Assembly (NCBI RefSeq): GCF_964656455.1
Contig: NC_135726.1
Location: 6,830,001-6,894,000, forward strand
Origin: Halichoerus grypus
Taxonomy: Eukaryota; Chordata; Mammalia; Carnivora; Phocidae
DNA length: 64,000 nucleotides
Direction: 5' to 3'
The notes under the pieces are model-generated. The model saw only the letters and a list, made by a program, of their open reading frames with translations, ran no database searches and was not told the origin of the DNA. The translations under genes were made by a program, and so were the position numbers. Each line of letters begins with the position of its first letter. The first letter of the stretch is position 1. This document shows, in pieces, positions 1 through 11,652 of the stretch.

Positions 1-153
1 ATATATCAGAAACAATAACAGTAACGAAATAAAACCAGCCACAGAACACACGTATACACAACACTTCACAGACAATGCAAGACCAGGGCCCAACAGGCCA
101 GCTTCCACTCCAGAACTTGACCGCCCCTCGGTGGGGAGGAGACAGTCCAGGAC

Positions 154-182
154 CCCTGCCCCCTCCCCCCTCCCCTTCCCCT
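154..182 (-). other. Strong G-quadruplex motif in CMIP intron 1
   Basis: Read on the minus strand, which is the CMIP sense strand, this tract has five runs of at least four guanines separated by one or two bases. That satisfies the usual G-quadruplex pattern with very short loops. It lies about 600 nt downstream of the exon 1 donor, so it would be present in the nascent transcript. Folding is inferred from the pattern only. Confidence 0.6.
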
Positions 183-327
183 TCCAACCTCCCAACGTGC
201 GAATGAGATTTTTCAGAAAGGGAAGCACCCAGCTTTGCCTACCAGCCTGGGCAGGAAAAAGACAGTAGAGCACAGAAAGGAACTGGCTTCTGGAAATTCT
301 TTGGGTTTTGGGATTTCGAAGTTGCTA

Positions 328-1299
<972 letters not shown>

Positions 1300-1532
1300 C
1301 TAGCTCGTCGGGTGCATGCTCGCGGCGGCCGGAGCGGCGGGCGGCGGGCGGCGGGCGGGGACGCGGGGCAGCGGCGGGGGCCGGGGCCGCGCGGGCGGGC
1401 GTGTCTCGGCCCCGCCGCCCGCTCGTGTGTACAGTACGTGTGTCTAGGCGGCCGTCCGCGGGCGAGTGTGCGGCGGGGGCCGCGGGGGCCGGCTCAGTTG
1501 AGAGATTGCAGAAGCCGCTCGGCGCCCGCGCG

Positions 1533-1537
1533 ATTGG
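1533..1537 (-). promoter_or_regulatory. CCAAT box (NF-Y type) for CMIP
   Basis: The minus strand reads ACCAATCG, a good NF-Y match, about 450 bp upstream of the CMIP start codon and within the CpG island. NF-Y sites usually lie 60-100 bp upstream of a TSS, which would place one CMIP TSS near 1430-1480 by inference. Confidence 0.6.
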
Positions 1538-1565
1538 TCCCCGCGGGGTCATGTGCCCGCCCCTC

Positions 1566-1573
1566 TGACGTCA
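1566..1573. promoter_or_regulatory. Full palindromic CRE (TGACGTCA), proximal
   Basis: Perfect 8-bp cAMP-response element next to the CCAAT box (29 bp away). CRE and CCAAT together are typical of CpG-island promoters bound by CREB/ATF and NF-Y. A YY1-like ATGGCGGC follows directly. Confidence 0.7.
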
Positions 1574-1777
1574 ATGGCGGCAACGGCGGCGGCCGCCGCG
1601 GCTTCGGCCTCTCGCAGGCGGAGTCGGCAGCCGGGCGGGGACGCGAGGGGCCGAGGCGCGGCCCGACCGGAGGGGGCGGCCCCTGGGGAGGGGGCCGCGG
1701 CAGGCGAGCCCCGGCAGGCCCCGGCCCGGCCCCGCCCGGAACGTAGGGGTGGGCGGGGGCCGCGGGGGCGGGGCGCG

Positions 1778-1785
1778 TGACGTCA
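1778..1785. promoter_or_regulatory. Full palindromic CRE (TGACGTCA), distal
   Basis: Second perfect CRE, 212 bp further upstream of CMIP, flanked as GCGTGACGTCACGC. It is itself part of a longer palindrome of 12 bp (GTGACGTCAC core with flanking CG). Confidence 0.7.
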
Positions 1786-2050
1786 CGCCCAGCCGCGCCC
1801 CCGCCGGTGCCCAGGCCGGTGTCCCGGCTGGTGCGGAGCGGTGCGGCCCGCCCGCCCCCGCCCGGCCCCCCAGCCGCCCGGCCGGCCCGGATCGGAACGG
1901 TCAACGCCCCGGGACGTGCGGATGCGGGCGGCCGACGTGCGGCCAGGTGCAAACCCAGGGCCCGGGGGAGGGGGGGGCGTGGGGGGGGTGGGCGGCAGGG
2001 CTGGGCTGGAGGGGCGGGAGGCGGGGGGGGGGGTCTGGACCGCCTGACCT

Positions 2051-3090
2051 CTGACACCCCCTCCACAGCTCAGGCTGTCCACCTGACTGGCTAGATGGGG
2101 CCATAGGACAGGGATGGTTCCTCGAATTTAAAATGTCCTCTCAGTTATCCGGATAATGAGCCCGCACTGCCCTGTCTCAGCCTGTCGGACTCCGTCCGAG
2201 AGCCCCCTGGCCTTTTACAGATGTCTGTCGGGCCTTGGCCCTTGTGGTCCTCAAGCCGCCTGGGGGAGGGGACAGATTCCCCAGCCCCCCTCCTGTGCCC
2301 CTGGAGTCTGACCCCTTCTAGGAACCTAGACAACAAAGTCCCTCCCCGAAGTTACTGGGCCACTCCCCTTCTGCCTGCACCCCAGCCTTGCCAGCTTCTT
2401 TGCCTCTGCATGGGCAGGCCCAGCACAGGCTGGGAGAGAATCATATTGGAATGAACCACAGTGTCACCTAGGAACTCCAACTCTGAAATAAAAACGTCCT
2501 CTTTCTGCCATCACGAGCGGCACCTGAAGCCACCCAGCAAATGCTCAGCTCCTCCGCCAGGTCTTCTCACAGCCACACGCTTCTGCAGTTAATACCGTTT
2601 AAAGCCCCAGATTTTTGCCTTTTTTGTTAACTGAAGGCGGCTCTGTAGTGATTATATGAGTTTGTGTGTGTTGCATTGCATGGCAGCTTGCCCACAGCAT
2701 CCCTGTGGTGGGCATTATCCCCTCCCCACTCTCTCCCAAGAACAGACAAGGTGGAGGGGCTCCTGGGAAGATCCTGTCCCTGAGCCTGGCAGGAATGGGG
2801 TGTGGGAGGCCACAGGGCGGAGCATGTACCATGTGTCAGGAGATGGGCCCTTCTCTCCTCCTGGGTCCTGGGGGAGGCCGTTAGGTGAGGAAATGGGGAA
2901 TTGATCAACTCTCCACAATTTGCTGGCAAGTTCTGTCCTTCGAATTCTGAAGTTTACGGCCCTGAGAAAATCATCAAGCAAGAAAGGGTCAAGCCCACGC
3001 CCCCACCTCATGATATAGATGTGGATTCAGGGCATGGTTGGGACCGAAACCCCCAGGCCGCCAAGGGGTGGGGTTAGGCCTGCTGTTCCA
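2051..3090. other. Intergenic, no gene seen
   Basis: Upstream flank of the CMIP CpG island. CpG content drops abruptly. No splice-supported ORF and no repeat I can name with confidence; a weak MIR-like stretch is possible near 2640-2730. Confidence 0.6.
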
Positions 3091-3094
3091 GCCT

Positions 3095-3260
3095 TTTATG
3101 GAGCTCTTCCTGTATGCTCAGTGCTGTGCATGCATATAACTGTTCCTTCTCACAGCACCCGTAATATAGGTGCCATCACCATCCCCTCTGGCAGACAAGG
3201 GTACAGAGAGGCTGAGGGACTCGCCAGGCTCACTTAGCTCAGCAGGCTCAGAGCTTAGAG
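3095..3260 (-). repeat. MIR SINE relic
   Basis: Shows the reverse-strand MIR layout: a 'CTGTATGCTCAGTGCTGTGC' type segment, then 'ACAAGGGTACAGAGAGGCTG'. Old and diverged; the edges are approximate. Confidence 0.6.
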
Positions 3261-3924
3261 GCTAGGCCAGTGTAAAGGCAATGACCATGCTGTGCTTGGG
3301 CTAGAGGGGCGGAGAGAGGACACCTGATCCATACTGTGGCGCTGGGGTACATGTCCCAACCCCAGGAGGTCTTCAGGAATCAGGTAAAGAAGGGCAAAGG
3401 TGCCCCTGGAAGGGGGAATGGCACATGCAAAGGTAAAGTCGTGGGAGACACTCAGCCAGTCCAGGAAGCTGCATGCATTTGCCAAGGCATGCAAAGTGCC
3501 CCGGGGTTGCAGGGCAGAGGCCTAAGAGGTGAGCGGGGGCTGCGCAGGTAGTGCCCTGAAATGCAGGTCCACGAACCAGACTTCCCTCTGAGAGCCACGG
3601 AAAGCCACCACATGGGCCACGCATGGGAGTCGCTTGTAGATGTCACCTTCATAAGGTCACTGGCCACAGCATGACATGGACAAGGTTTGCAGAGAAGCAG
3701 CCCGGAGACAGGGAAGGCAGTGGGGAGGCTGTTGAGAGTACCCAGGAGGGCGATGATGGGAGCCAGCATGGAGTCATGGAGGAGGACAGCCAGAGCAGCT
3801 GCGGTCCACCTTAGGGACATCCGTGGACCCTCCTCTCCCCATTCAGGGGGCAAACTCCAGGAGAATGAGATTTACCAGGGTGCGGAGAATCCCTGATTTC
3901 TTCCAGGAAATAGGAATATTATGA

Positions 3925-4125
3925 TAAAAATGAGCAGCATGCCAAGTGCCAGGTACTATGCAGGGCTTTCATGTTCGTTCTTCTTCCTTCCTCCCAAGGA
4001 GCCCAGAAGGCAAGAATCATTATCATCCCCATCTTAAAGGTGAGGAAGTTAAGGCTCAGAGATGGTCAGAAAACTGTAGGAATCCAGCCAAGATGTGAAC
4101 CTGTAATTCCGTTTGACCTGAAATT
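3925..4125 (-). repeat. MIR SINE relic
   Basis: Contains 'GTGCCAGGTACTATGCAGGG', 'ATTATCATCCCCATCTTAAA' and 'GTGAGGAAGTTAAGGCTCAG', the order expected of a reverse-oriented MIR. The edges are approximate. Confidence 0.65.
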
Positions 4126-5835
4126 CCACACTGTCCCCACTCCTTCTTTGTAATGTTTTCCTGCACACGTGCTCAGGGGAGAAGTGTTGAATTCAACTGA
4201 TGTCGTCTTTAAATACTATTTCTTGGTGTTCGTTTGAAGTCAATGACACAGAGCCCCCAAGATGCTGCAAGAAGAGATCCATGAAGGCAGAATGCAGCAG
4301 TTCCTGGCCGACAGCAGAACTAGCTCAGTGCCTACATGCAGTCAGGGCTCAACAAATAGGCAGTGATTGACCAATTGATAGTCACACTCACCTATTCCCT
4401 GGTGCTTAGGAATGTGCAAGCAATAGGACCGGGTCAGTACATTGGGCAACGCTGATACTCGGTGGGTGATGTGCAGAGCCCCTCGCCTCCCACTGTCCCA
4501 GGTTCCTGACCTAAAAATCAATGAGTCTAGGTGCCAGATTCCATCAGAAGCCCTCTCCCTGCAAGCCCCCAACCTCTGTAGGAGATGCAAGCAGGTCGAG
4601 TTTCCATGGATGGATCACACACCCGACTTGTCCTTGATGTCACCGGATCCAGACCCTCCAAAGAACAAGCCAGGCCCCTCCTGGGCCATATGGGTAGAGA
4701 GCCCACTCACTGTGGCAAAGCTCAGTGCTAGGAGCTGGGGTTGCAGTGAAAGGCAATAAACTGCCCTCGTGGGCTCATATCTCGGCTCCCAGGTGCCTAA
4801 GTCTTCCCCTGAGCTAAGAGGGGAAAGACAGAGCTGGCTGCCCTCTAAGGAATGTGATGAAGTGGCAAAGTCCTTGGTGGGGGAGGAGAACATGGGGCTG
4901 ATGGCCAGCCCTGGGAGAGGTCTCCCTCAGCACCCTCTTCCAGCACTCCTGCCCCTTCCAAGGGACATGCTTGGAGCTGGGTGGACTCCTCCTTGGTGTG
5001 GTCCCCAGTGGAGATCCCCACCAGCCTCTGCCCAGCCCCCATCTTGCCCCACCCCACCACGAAATGGTGCACAAACCCAACACCCTACACCCTCCAAGAG
5101 GGCAGGGTTCATTCCAGTTTTGCCCATCACTGTGCCCAGTGATTTGCTGGTAAATGTTTAACCATCAGCTGACTGAAAGAAGAGAACCTGATTTAGAGCA
5201 TTTGATTTCCCTGGTGGAAATATTCCCACCATGGCAGTTTTCAAGCTACCAAAGTGCATCACTGAACAAGGAGTTGGGAAGAGATGCATCCCATTGTAGA
5301 ATATTTCTCCCTACAGATACAATGTACCAGGGGTCACACCGGCAAACAACGGCTGAGGGGCCAGATTCAGCTTGTGACTGGCAAAACATAAACTACTTAC
5401 CTTCGGGCCCTTTTACACAGTTGGAGACCTCTGCAATAGACATAACCTTCAGAGCAGAGATACTAATAAAATGTAATAGAATAATTAGGAAGCGATGAGT
5501 TCTATTACCTTTTAAAAATATAATTGTAACTTTATATAATTCAAGCTTGTTTAATGGCTGTTTGACAACCAACTTGAAGAATTTCTGAAAAACCAGCACC
5601 CGGCTCTCGTGAGCCAGCGTAGGGTCAGCTCCAGGATGCCTGTGTCTCAAGGGCCTGGCCCAGAGGAGATACGCAGTGGTCATCCGTTGAATGGCTGGAA
5701 ATCAGTGCCAACATTCAAACTACTAGGCCACACTGCCCTGCCTCCTTCCTTCATTCTTTCATTCGATTCCGTTAAACACCTCGCTATTCGTGCCTCCAGA
5801 GTGCCAAGGACTTTGCTAGGTACAGTTCGTTCTTC
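4126..5835. other. Intergenic, nothing recognised
   Basis: Single-copy-looking sequence with short overlapping ORFs only. No RNA gene, splice-supported exon or clear repeat found by eye. A short MIR or L2-like snippet may lie near 4300-4390. Confidence 0.5.
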
Positions 5836-6463
5836 TTTATCTGCAGGGGATACGTTCCAAGACCCCCCAGTGGATGCCTTAAACCACAGAGAGCACCAAA
5901 CCCGATACAGACTATTTTCCTCTACATAGAGACCTATGAGAAAGTTTAATTCATAAATTAGGCACAGTAAGAGATTAACAACAGAGACTAGTAATAGAAC
6001 AGTTTTAACAATATACTGTGACAAAAGTTATGTGAGTGTGGCCTTTCTCTCTCAAAATACTTTATTGTACTGCACTCACCCTTCTTGTGAGGATGTGAGA
6101 TGATTAAATACCTACATGATGAGATGAAGTGAGGGGAATGATGTAAGCACCGTGATGTAGCATTAGGTTACTACTGACCTTTTTTTTTTTTTTTTTAAGA
6201 TTTTATTTATTTGGGAGAGTGAGAAAGTGGCAGAGGGAGAGGGAGAAGCAGGCTCCCCACCGAGCAGGAAGCCCGATGTGGGACTCGATCCCAGGACCCT
6301 GGGATCATGACCTGAGCCACTTGGGCAGACGCTTAACCGACTGAGCCACCCAGGTGCCCCTACTACTGACCTTCTGACTATGTCAGAAGGAGGATCATCT
6401 GCTTCTGGACAGGGGTTGACTGTGGGTAACTGAAAGCACGGGTAAGGGAGGACTTGTATACTG
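5836..6463. mobile_element. Tigger/MER2-like DNA transposon relic, split by a SINE
   Basis: Runs from 'ATCTGCAGGGGATACGTTCC' through 'AAATTAGGCACAGTAAGAGA' and 'CTTCTTGTGAGGATGTGAGA' to 'GGGTTGACTGTGGGTAACTG', the order I recall for non-autonomous TcMar-Tigger elements. A minus-strand carnivore SINE interrupts it at 6181-6360. No transposase reading frame remains. The family name is from memory; the DNA-transposon class is the firmer part. Confidence 0.6.
6181..6360 (-). mobile_element. Carnivore SINE, with target-site duplication
   Basis: Reads on the minus strand as tRNA-like head, CT-rich body, AATAAA-containing tail and a poly(A) of about 17. It is flanked by a perfect 12-bp duplication (TACTACTGACCT at 6169-6180 and 6361-6372), so both boundaries are exact. 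Confidence 0.95.
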
Positions 6464-6884
6464 CAGATCCAGCTCACACAAGATTCTGCCCTCACAGAGC
6501 TCATAGTTGAGTGGGGGGACCCAGACACCCCTCCCTTCCAGTCATCTCCCCCCCCCAAAAAAAGAGTATGCCAGGAAGAAAACAAACTCCTTGCCCTTCC
6601 CTTTCTCAGCTATATGTATTTTGTTGATTTACCATAAAGCAAGGTGGTAACAGAACCTCTTCCCAGGTCATAGACATCAAATGAGATCATCAGCATTGGG
6701 CTCACAGTCTGGCACAAAGTAGGCCCCTTGAATAAACAGCGGCTATCTGATGTGGCTACTGTCAGTTTAGAGGCCACGTTTCCCCGGCCCTGGTCACTGG
6801 CTTTCCGTCTAGTCCACTTGTCCGGACCTCCCCCATCTGCCCAACAAGTGGCACTCAGACACTCTCAACACAGCCTGTCTGCGG

Positions 6885-7100
6885 GGTTTTCAGGCTCGGC
6901 ACCATGAACATTCGGGGCTGGATCGTTCTTCACCGTGGGCAGCTGTGGTGTGTGCTGTACGGTATTTAGCAGCTGCCCTGGCCTCGACCCACACACACCA
7001 GGAGCAGCCGTAATCCGTGACAACCACGATGACTCCAGGCATTGTCACGTGTCACCTGGAAGGCTAAATCACCCCTGGCTGAGAAGCCCTGGTTTAAAGG
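6885..7100 (-). mobile_element. MER5A-like hAT-Charlie DNA transposon relic
   Basis: Shows in order a 'GGGCTGGATCGTTCTTCACC' segment, 'GTATTTAGCAGCTGCCCTGG', 'CCAGGCATTGTCACGTGTCA' and 'CTGGCTGAGAAGCCCTGG', matching the MER5A layout in reverse. Non-autonomous and old. Confidence 0.65.
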
Positions 7101-8044
7101 AAGATGTTTTCCCGCCCTCTTAGCCAGTCCACGCTGCTCCCCAGGCATCCTCTGGGGGAGATGATGTTGTCCACACTCATGCCATGGCATGTTCCTCCTC
7201 AGATGCCACTTCCCGGGGGCTGGAGCAAACACAGCCGGCTTTATCAGACTGTCCAGGAGCACGCGGACCCACAGGAGGGAATAAGTTGCAACCTGTTTTA
7301 AGTGTTGTTTCTGGAGCCATTTTCATGGCATGAGGCATACCTGTAGTGAGATGCCAAGCACCAAAAGCCGGCAACAAAATTGTTCTTAAGTGGTCCCAAT
7401 TTCGTACCTACCCGTGGCGCTATTTCTTTTGGGGAACTCTCGGGAAGCTCCCTCTGGAAACTGTCTCAAAATTGCACCGGTCAGGAGAGCACTCCCAAAC
7501 CTCATTTTTAACAGGCATGAGGCGCCAACATAATGGAACACACACTCCATCCCAATGGCATTTAATGTACTGATCAAATAATAAAATGTGCTATTTTCCT
7601 CCTATGAGGAGAGGAGTTGTGTTTTCATCCTAAAGTCGGTGAATATCCTCCCCCCTCTCCTGAGCTGAGGTAAAGTCAGCTCATTTTCTAGGCTCCTGGG
7701 TGGGGAGGGACGGGGGGAGAGGGTGGGAGCAGGTTTCCTCTTCAGCAGCCTGTGATACTGGGTAGCTGAATGATTACTGCACACACACACACCCCCAAAC
7801 TTCTCTGGTTTCAGAGGGCAAAGCTGGGCATCAAAAGAACATGAAGTACCATCCTCTCTCCCCCTTCCTTTCCTTGCTTTCACCAAATAATTATGTCTGA
7901 GGTTAGTAAAAAGTATTACAGAGGATCGAGTGTTTATCTGGAACTAATATTTCTAACACACAATCAGTTGATTGATTGATTGAGTTACCTACACACAACA
8001 GAACCTTAATAGTGGTTATCTCTGGATTGCCAGATTACAGGTCA
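7101..8044. other. Intergenic, nothing recognised
   Basis: No supported gene. A short (CA)n tract lies near 7780 and a run of GATT units near 7970. The rest looks single-copy. Confidence 0.5.
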
Positions 8045-8660
8045 TTTTTTCCACTTCTTAAATCCATGTTATTGAAGAATAATTTACATGAAATAAAACA
8101 CACCCACTTTAAGAGAACAGGTTGATAAATGTTGAAGAATGTACACACCCATGTAACCACCATCTCCATCAAGATAGCAACACAGAACATTCCCACAAGC
8201 CCAGAAAAGTTTTTTGTTGCTCCTTTAAGCCGACCCCAGCCACCCACTTCTGGTCCCAGGCATCCCCCATTCTGCCTTCTGTCATTATAGACAGTTTTAC
8301 CCCTTCTTGAACTTCATATAAATAGAATCACAAGAGGGGCACCTGGGTGGCTCAGTCGGTTAAGCATCTAACTCTTGGTTCTGGCTCAAGTCATGTTCTC
8401 AGGGTCCTGGGATCGAGCCCCGTGTCAGGCTCCTCGAACAACGGGGAGTCTGCTTGGGATTCTTTCTTTCTACCCCGCCCCTCGTGCTCACTGTCTCTCT
8501 TGAAAATAAATAAATATTTTTTTAATAAATAAATAAATAGAATCGAAAGATATATGCTCCTTTTGGTCTGACCTCTTTGACTCAGCATGACAGCTTCTGA
8601 GATTTATCCATGTTGGTATGCGTATCCTGGTCTCTTTCAGAGTCCACTTACTGTATCCAT
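8045..8660 (-). mobile_element. LINE-1 (L1M class) 3'-end relic, antisense
   Basis: Contains 'CATGTAACCACCATCTCCAT', 'CTTCATATAAATAGAATCAC' and 'GAGATTTATCCATGTTGGTA', typical of the reverse complement of mammalian L1M 3' sequence. A younger SINE splits it. No coding potential left. Confidence 0.7.
8335..8535 (+). mobile_element. Carnivore SINE inserted in an L1M relic
   Basis: Head 'GGGGCACCTGGGTGGCTCAG', CT-rich body, and an A-rich tail of repeated AAATA units. A near-perfect duplication (ATAAATAGAATCACAAG before, ATAAATAGAATCGAAAG after) brackets it; the right edge merges into the AAAT-rich tail. Confidence 0.88.
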
Positions 8661-10189
8661 CACATGTTTATAACACGGGTACCTGTTGTTTTCTTCTTTA
8701 TGCTCCCCCCCCAACATTTCTACAACAAGCATGTGTTGATTTGTTTTCATTTTTAAAAAGAAGATCAGCGCCATTTTTTGTTTTGTTTTGTTTTTTTCTT
8801 TTTTAATTCACGAGGACTTTACGAAGAGCCCAAACGCCAGGCCGCTGTTGACGTGCAGAAATGGATGCCTGGCACAGCCACACAGAGGACTGAAGGCCAC
8901 GGATCATGTTTTTAAAAATAAAAACCACTGTGTTTTTCAGATTAATTGCATCTCTCTCCCACACCAGCCTTTGTGGTGAGCTGCTCAAATTGACCAATTT
9001 AAATGTGACCTCACTTCTTTCCCCTCTATCCGCTCTGAGTCAGTTGCTAAGAAGCAAGAAAGGAAGTATTGGGGGGAATGTGTTACATGTGTGAAGTACC
9101 TGCCACCCCCCCAAAACTTGCCCACATCCCCCTTCACCCTGGGCCCTCCAGACAATGTTCAGATGGGCGAGGATGATGGTATCACCCCATTTGCAGATGA
9201 GGAGGCTGAGGCAGGACCCGGGGTTTGTCTCAGACCCCACTGCAGGAGAGTGGGAAGATGCCATCCCAGGGCTCCAGGCAGGATGGCAGGGAGGTTGGTA
9301 GCACAAACTTTGGATATGGATCCCAAATGTCCACCTTACTTAGCTGAGTGATGCTAACCAAATCTCTCAACTCTCTGACCCTCACTCTTCCTCTGTGAAA
9401 CAGAGATCCCATTGTGATCTTCACCATTGAGCTAATGAGAGAAGGTGCGCAAAGCGTTCCAGATAACGCGTAGGAAGAAGTCGGTGTGCTCAATCAATGG
9501 TGGGGGGAAATGGCTTCTTACTCCTGGTATATTCTTTCTTCAATCACAGCACCAAACTAGAGCTGATTCCAGCCTGCCTGGGCCAAAGGGAAAGGAGTGG
9601 ACATTTTGTGTAGCCCCAGCAGAGAAGTGAGAAGCCAGCGTCCAGACATAGCTAAGATCTCGGCTGCCACAGAAACCAGAGTAGCTTCATAAAGAGTACA
9701 GACCAAGGGTGTCTCACTGAACCCCAATGGCATAAAGGTAGCCAGTCTCAGAGAAGACCAGAAACCAGGGCCCAGGGCCTTCTTTCTGCTTTGTGTATCT
9801 GCTTTTCTCTGCACCACGCTCCCCCCCGCTCCCACCCTAGTCTTCTCTGCTATGTCACCTCAGCATGACAGAAGGTAGCCATTTGAGAGACCAGCTGGGA
9901 TCAAACTAGGATCTCTTTGGCCCAGTTCCAAGGGAAGGACTTGGTCAGCTCAGCTTGGGCGAGATGCTCCCCACCCCTCCAGCTAGTGGCTGAGTCAAGT
10001 TCTACCAATACGGTTGCTAACAACCACTCCCTAAAGGTGAGAACGATGGTCATGCAGGTCACTGTGAGCCAGACAGCAACCCCCACCCAAGAGATGTCTT
10101 ATTACAAGTAACAACCACCTGTTTTACTGTGTTCCCTAACTATATGCATTTCTTTATCTTATTAACAATCATAACAGATAACCACAACA
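8661..10189. other. Intergenic; MIR-like pieces, otherwise unassigned
   Basis: A diverged MIR-like piece is likely at about 9300-9470, with 'CTCTCTGACCCTCACTCTTC' and 'TCTGTGAAACAGAG'. A second fragment near 9155-9215 carries 'CAGATGAGGAGGCTGAGGCA'. The stretch 8815-9060 shows no repeat and contains an AP-1-like TGAGTCAG at 9037. No gene seen. Confidence 0.5.
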
Positions 10190-10400
10190 GGGCTTACTGT
10201 GTGCCGGTCACTGGTACAAGCACTTTGCATATGATGACTCTTTAAATTAATCCTCACAAAAGTGCAGTGAGGTTTATTTTGTCCATTATACAGACGAGGA
10301 CACTGAGGTACAGAGAGGCTAAGCACCTTGCCCAAGATCACACCTGCACTTGGCCAATCTGGTACCAGACCTGCTCTCTTACCACGTGTGTTATCTATTT
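10190..10400 (-). repeat. MIR SINE relic
   Basis: One of the better preserved MIRs here: 'GGGCTTACTGTGTGCCGGTC', 'TTTAAATTAATCCTCACAAA', 'GACACTGAGGTACAGAGAGG' and 'CCTTGCCCAAGATCACACCT' follow in the expected reverse order. Confidence 0.75.
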
Positions 10401-11232
10401 TAGCCCCAATTGTGCTTTTTCTAATTCCTCTGTTAGCCCAAGTCTCTCAAAATGAGAGAAGGAAAAAAAAAGGGTGAGGAAGGAGAAGAATGTAATATGT
10501 ACCATTTTACAAAAGCATTTAATAGTGGACAATGGAAAACACTGGCACCTGCTGGCGGCCGTCTCCCTGTGCCTTTCTGAGCTGGAGTTGGGGCGAGCAG
10601 GCGTGGTCGCATTGCTGCTGCCTCTCCGCACAGCCCTGCGACCCTTCCCTGGCCTGGGACCCCCCGGGGCAGGACGCGCAGCTTCTTTACCTCCTACCCT
10701 GTCCCTGCACACAGCAAGGTTTGTTGTTGTTGAGAAAACGTGTACCCCACCTCATGGTCTTCAAAACGCTTCTAAAAACAGGCAAAGAGATCAGTTCAAA
10801 TATTGTCCCTGTGAGACCTCAAGAAAAGGGGGTTTGTGGAAAGAAGGTACATGCGAGAACCCAGCCAACGAGGAGCAGCCAGGCCTTGGGAGGAACAGGC
10901 ATCATGGCGGGGTCTGCACAGAGGCTCCTCTCTCCCCTTTCCGTCTGCTCTCTGTGGACTCTACTCGGTGCCTCATGGAGCATTGTCTCTGCCCGTGTGC
11001 CTGGCACCAGGCCCCCCATGGCCACCTCACCCCCGGCCCCCAGGGCTAAATGGCCACCGTCTCCCACTCCCCAGTGTCGCGGTAAAGAACCTCATGAGCT
11101 GGCTGGACTTGATCCGGCCAGGCCCCCAAGTCTCAGGTTGCAGGCCCCGGGCTCAAAAAGGAGAGCGACTTGCCTAGCGTCTCCCAGAGAGAAGGTGCCA
11201 AGTCAGGATTCCGGTCTGTCGGCACCTGCGCC
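10401..11232. other. Intergenic, moderately GC-rich, no gene supported
   Basis: Long ORFs occur on the plus strand, up to 323 codons, but the longest runs straight into an MLT1 LTR relic, has no recognisable domain and no splice or promoter support, so it is treated as chance. Confidence 0.5.
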
Positions 11233-11652
11233 CGTTTCACGGGCTGCTGTAACGAAGTGCCACAAGCTGGGACAACAGAAACTTATTCGCTCCTGCTCTG
11301 GAGGCTCGAAGCCCCAAATCAAGGTGCCAGCAGGATCGGTGCCTTCTGAGGGCTCGGGAAAGGATCTGCTCTCGCCCAGCTTCCGGCGGCTGGCTGGCAG
11401 TGTTGGATGTTCCTTGGCACGTAGATGCATCACCCCCGTCCCTGCCCTCACGGTCAAGGCGCTGTCCCTGCACGTGCCTGTGTCCACAGCTCCTCTTTTA
11501 TAAGGACACAGTCATATTGGATTCGGGGCCCACCCTACTCCAGGATGACCTCATCTTCACTTAGTACATCTGCGACAATCCTGCTTCCAAATAAGGTCAC
11601 AGTCTGAGGTCAGGGGGGTTAGGACTTTGACATGTCTCTCAGGGACACCAGT
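11233..11652 (-). mobile_element. MLT1-type (ERVL-MaLR) solo LTR relic
   Basis: Reads in reverse order: 'GGGCTGCTGTAACGAAGTGC', 'CAAATCAAGGTGCCAGCAGG', 'CTCTTTTATAAGGACACAGT', 'AGGATGACCTCATCTTCACT', 'CTTCCAAATAAGGTCACAGT'. This is the common mammalian LTR with the TTATAAGGACAC segment. No internal viral genes are attached. The subfamily is uncertain. Confidence 0.7.

Noticed and set aside
10532..11503. 323-codon plus-strand ORF
   Set aside because: Its second half is an MLT1-type LTR relic; no family resemblance and no splice or promoter support.
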